From assembly GCA_023263235.1 (NCBI GenBank), contig JALQXE010000149.1, forward strand, positions 1 to 16,643: a DNA stretch of 16,643 nt, written 5' to 3'. The notes beneath the pieces were generated by a model that was not told where the DNA came from, did no database searches, and saw only the letters and a list, made by a program, of their open reading frames with translations. Positions within the stretch are counted from its first letter, which is position 1. Each line of letters starts with the position of its first letter. Positions 15,909-16,643 of this stretch are shown piece after piece. A program made the translations under genes and the position numbers. Source of the stretch: Sediminibacterium sp. Its GTDB lineage: Bacteria > Bacteroidota > Bacteroidia > Chitinophagales > Chitinophagaceae.

Positions 15909-16034
15909 GGTTTTTCCCGCGAATTACAAGGGGCAGGGGTAAAACAAAAAGATGTCAAAAAAGATTGTTCTTGGTATAGAGGGTTGCTAAACTAAGTTTA
16001 AGTAGTTTTGATAAACCAAACATGAAGAGGATCT

Positions 16035-16250
16035 ATGTTTCCTGAATACCGTGAACTCATTACCAAGTTGAAAACGTCAGATCGTCATTTCTTACATTTG
16101 TTTGATAAGCACAATAATTTGGACCAAAAGATCCAAAGAATGGAGGCTCATACAGAGCCAAGCACCCAAGAAGAGATTGAGACTTTGAAGAAAGAAAAGC
16201 TTTTACTGAAGGACCAGATTTACGCAGTCCTCAAAAAGGCGAGTACTTAA
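16035..16250 (+). CDS. YdcH family protein (DUF465)
   Basis: A 71-residue, charged, helical protein: MFPEYRELITKLKTSDRHF, then LFDKHNNLDQKIQRME, a short EPSTQEE turn and a second helix EIETLKKEKLLLKDQIYAVL. This is the DUF465/YdcH family, a small coiled-coil hairpin common in Proteobacteria and of unknown function. The wording of the sequence is closest to betaproteobacterial members in my reading. GAAGAGG ends four bases before the ATG, a real Shine-Dalgarno-like site, unlike the Bacteroidota genes to the left. A hairpin terminator follows 13 bp after the stop. I know of no typical Bacteroidota member, which supports a different origin of this end of the window. Confidence 0.88.
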   Translation: MFPEYRELITKLKTSDRHFLHLFDKHNNLDQKIQRMEAHTEPSTQEEIETLKKEKLLLKDQIYAVLKKAST

Positions 16251-16263
16251 GTTAATTCAGATG

Positions 16264-16296
16264 GAAAGCCTAGATTGAAACTAGATCTAGGCTTTC
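16264..16296. terminator. Bidirectional terminator between ydcH and phnA
   Basis: Perfect 12-bp stem (16264-16275 with 16285-16296) and a 9-base loop. It serves ydcH on the plus strand (TTTCTTC tail) and overlaps the last codons and stop of phnA on the minus strand, whose own T-tract is poor. Confidence 0.75.
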
Positions 16297-16631
16297 TTCA
16301 ATAAACAGGCTTTGAGGAGCATATTTCCCGCTTCTGTTTTGCAATCCACTTCATGGTCGCCAGAGACCAAACGAATCCCTTTGATTTTGGTGCCAACCTT
16401 GAGAGTTGTAGAGGAGCCCTTAACCTTTAAATCTTTAATGAGGGTTACGGTATCGCCGTCTGCTAAGAGGTTGCCATTGGCATCCTTCACGATCAATCCA
16501 GTCTCTATTTCTTCTGCGGCTGCAGCCATAGGCCATTCATGGCCACATTGGGCGCAAACATAATTCTCCCCATCGGGGTAGGTCATATCTTCCTGGCAGG
16601 CAGGACACTTTGGTAGATTATCTGTACTCAT
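16287..16631 (-). CDS. yjdM: PhnA/YjdM family zinc-ribbon protein
   Basis: A complete 114-residue protein of the PhnA (YjdM) family. The N-terminal zinc ribbon has C9-PA-C12 and C26-AQ-C29 ([18 protein letters not shown]). The C-terminal beta-barrel-like domain has the family's characteristic line [27 protein letters not shown] and ends in [10 protein letters not shown]. Despite the old name 'alkylphosphonate uptake', members are usually not linked to phosphonate genes and the function is unsettled. The family is widespread, including in Bacteroidota, so by itself it says little about origin, but its G+C is higher than that of the left part of the window. No phn gene is adjacent. The start ATG at 16631 has no clear Shine-Dalgarno site in the 12 bases available. 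Confidence 0.92.
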   Translation of the reverse strand: MSTDNLPKCPACQEDMTYPDGENYVCAQCGHEWPMAAAAEEIETGLIVKDANGNLLADGDTVTLIKDLKVKGSSTTLKVGTKIKGIRLVSGDHEVDCKTEAGNMLLKACLLKKA

Positions 16632-16643
16632 AGTCTTATTTTA

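Noticed and set aside
16287..16631. phnA as evidence of a phosphonate-use locus
   Set aside because: The name is historical, and no phosphonate transport or C-P lyase gene is nearby.
1..16643. CRISPR array, transposon, prophage, tRNA or riboswitch
   Set aside because: I saw no spaced direct repeats, transposase or integrase, cloverleaf, or known riboswitch core in any spacer, including upstream of metG and purQ.

Overview
Most of this window (about 1-15,700) reads as the chromosome of a Bacteroidota bacterium, probably a freshwater or soil member of the Chitinophagales. The support is family-level: DUF4293, a DUF6427-like membrane protein, a Bacteroidota-type ECF sigma factor, a GMC oxidoreductase paired with a gluconate-2-dehydrogenase subunit-3 protein, AT-rich spacers, few Shine-Dalgarno sites, and TAnnTTTG-type -7 promoter elements. 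The last ~0.9 kb (about 15,710-16,643) looks different: an H1-like Lys/Ala-rich N-terminus, a YdcH/DUF465 protein and a PhnA/YjdM zinc-ribbon protein, all resembling Betaproteobacteria (Polynucleobacter-like), with higher G+C (143 of 300 bases at 16321-16620, against 120 of 300 at 14581-14880) and recognisable Shine-Dalgarno sites.

Layout, left to right. 2-769: 3' part of glyA, then a terminator. 855-1256: small DUF4293 membrane protein. 1248-4049 (-): uvrA, converging on and overlapping DUF4293. 4258-4839 (+): ECF sigma factor, divergent from uvrA across a ~200 bp spacer holding a strong hairpin. 7970 down to 4836 (-): purQ, a stand-alone DsbD alpha domain and dsbD, tightly spaced and probably one operon. 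10597 down to 8052 (-): a secreted protein of unknown function followed 5 bp later by a multi-spanning membrane protein. 10693-11595 (-): LD-carboxypeptidase, divergent by only 27 bp from metG (11623-13755, +), which ends at a bidirectional terminator. 15817 down to 13849 (-): a GMC oxidoreductase ORF and its Tat-signal small subunit. 16035-16250 (+): ydcH; 16287-16631 (-): phnA/yjdM, sharing a terminator hairpin.

Two points deserve most attention. First, the GMC oxidoreductase has lost its entire N-terminal FAD-binding Rossmann region; in its place, in frame, is a Lys/Ala-rich H1-like leader at the very point where the window changes character. This is either a contig chimera between two organisms or a real fusion/transfer, and it must be settled before any biology is read into it. 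Second, the Dsb reductive system has its redox-active alpha domain (C131/C136) as a separate periplasmic protein, while the alpha-like domain still fused to DsbD has lost both cysteines. The remaining genes are ordinary housekeeping functions: one-carbon metabolism, nucleotide excision repair, purine synthesis, peptidoglycan recycling and tRNA charging. I found no CRISPR array, tRNA/rRNA gene, insertion sequence or prophage.
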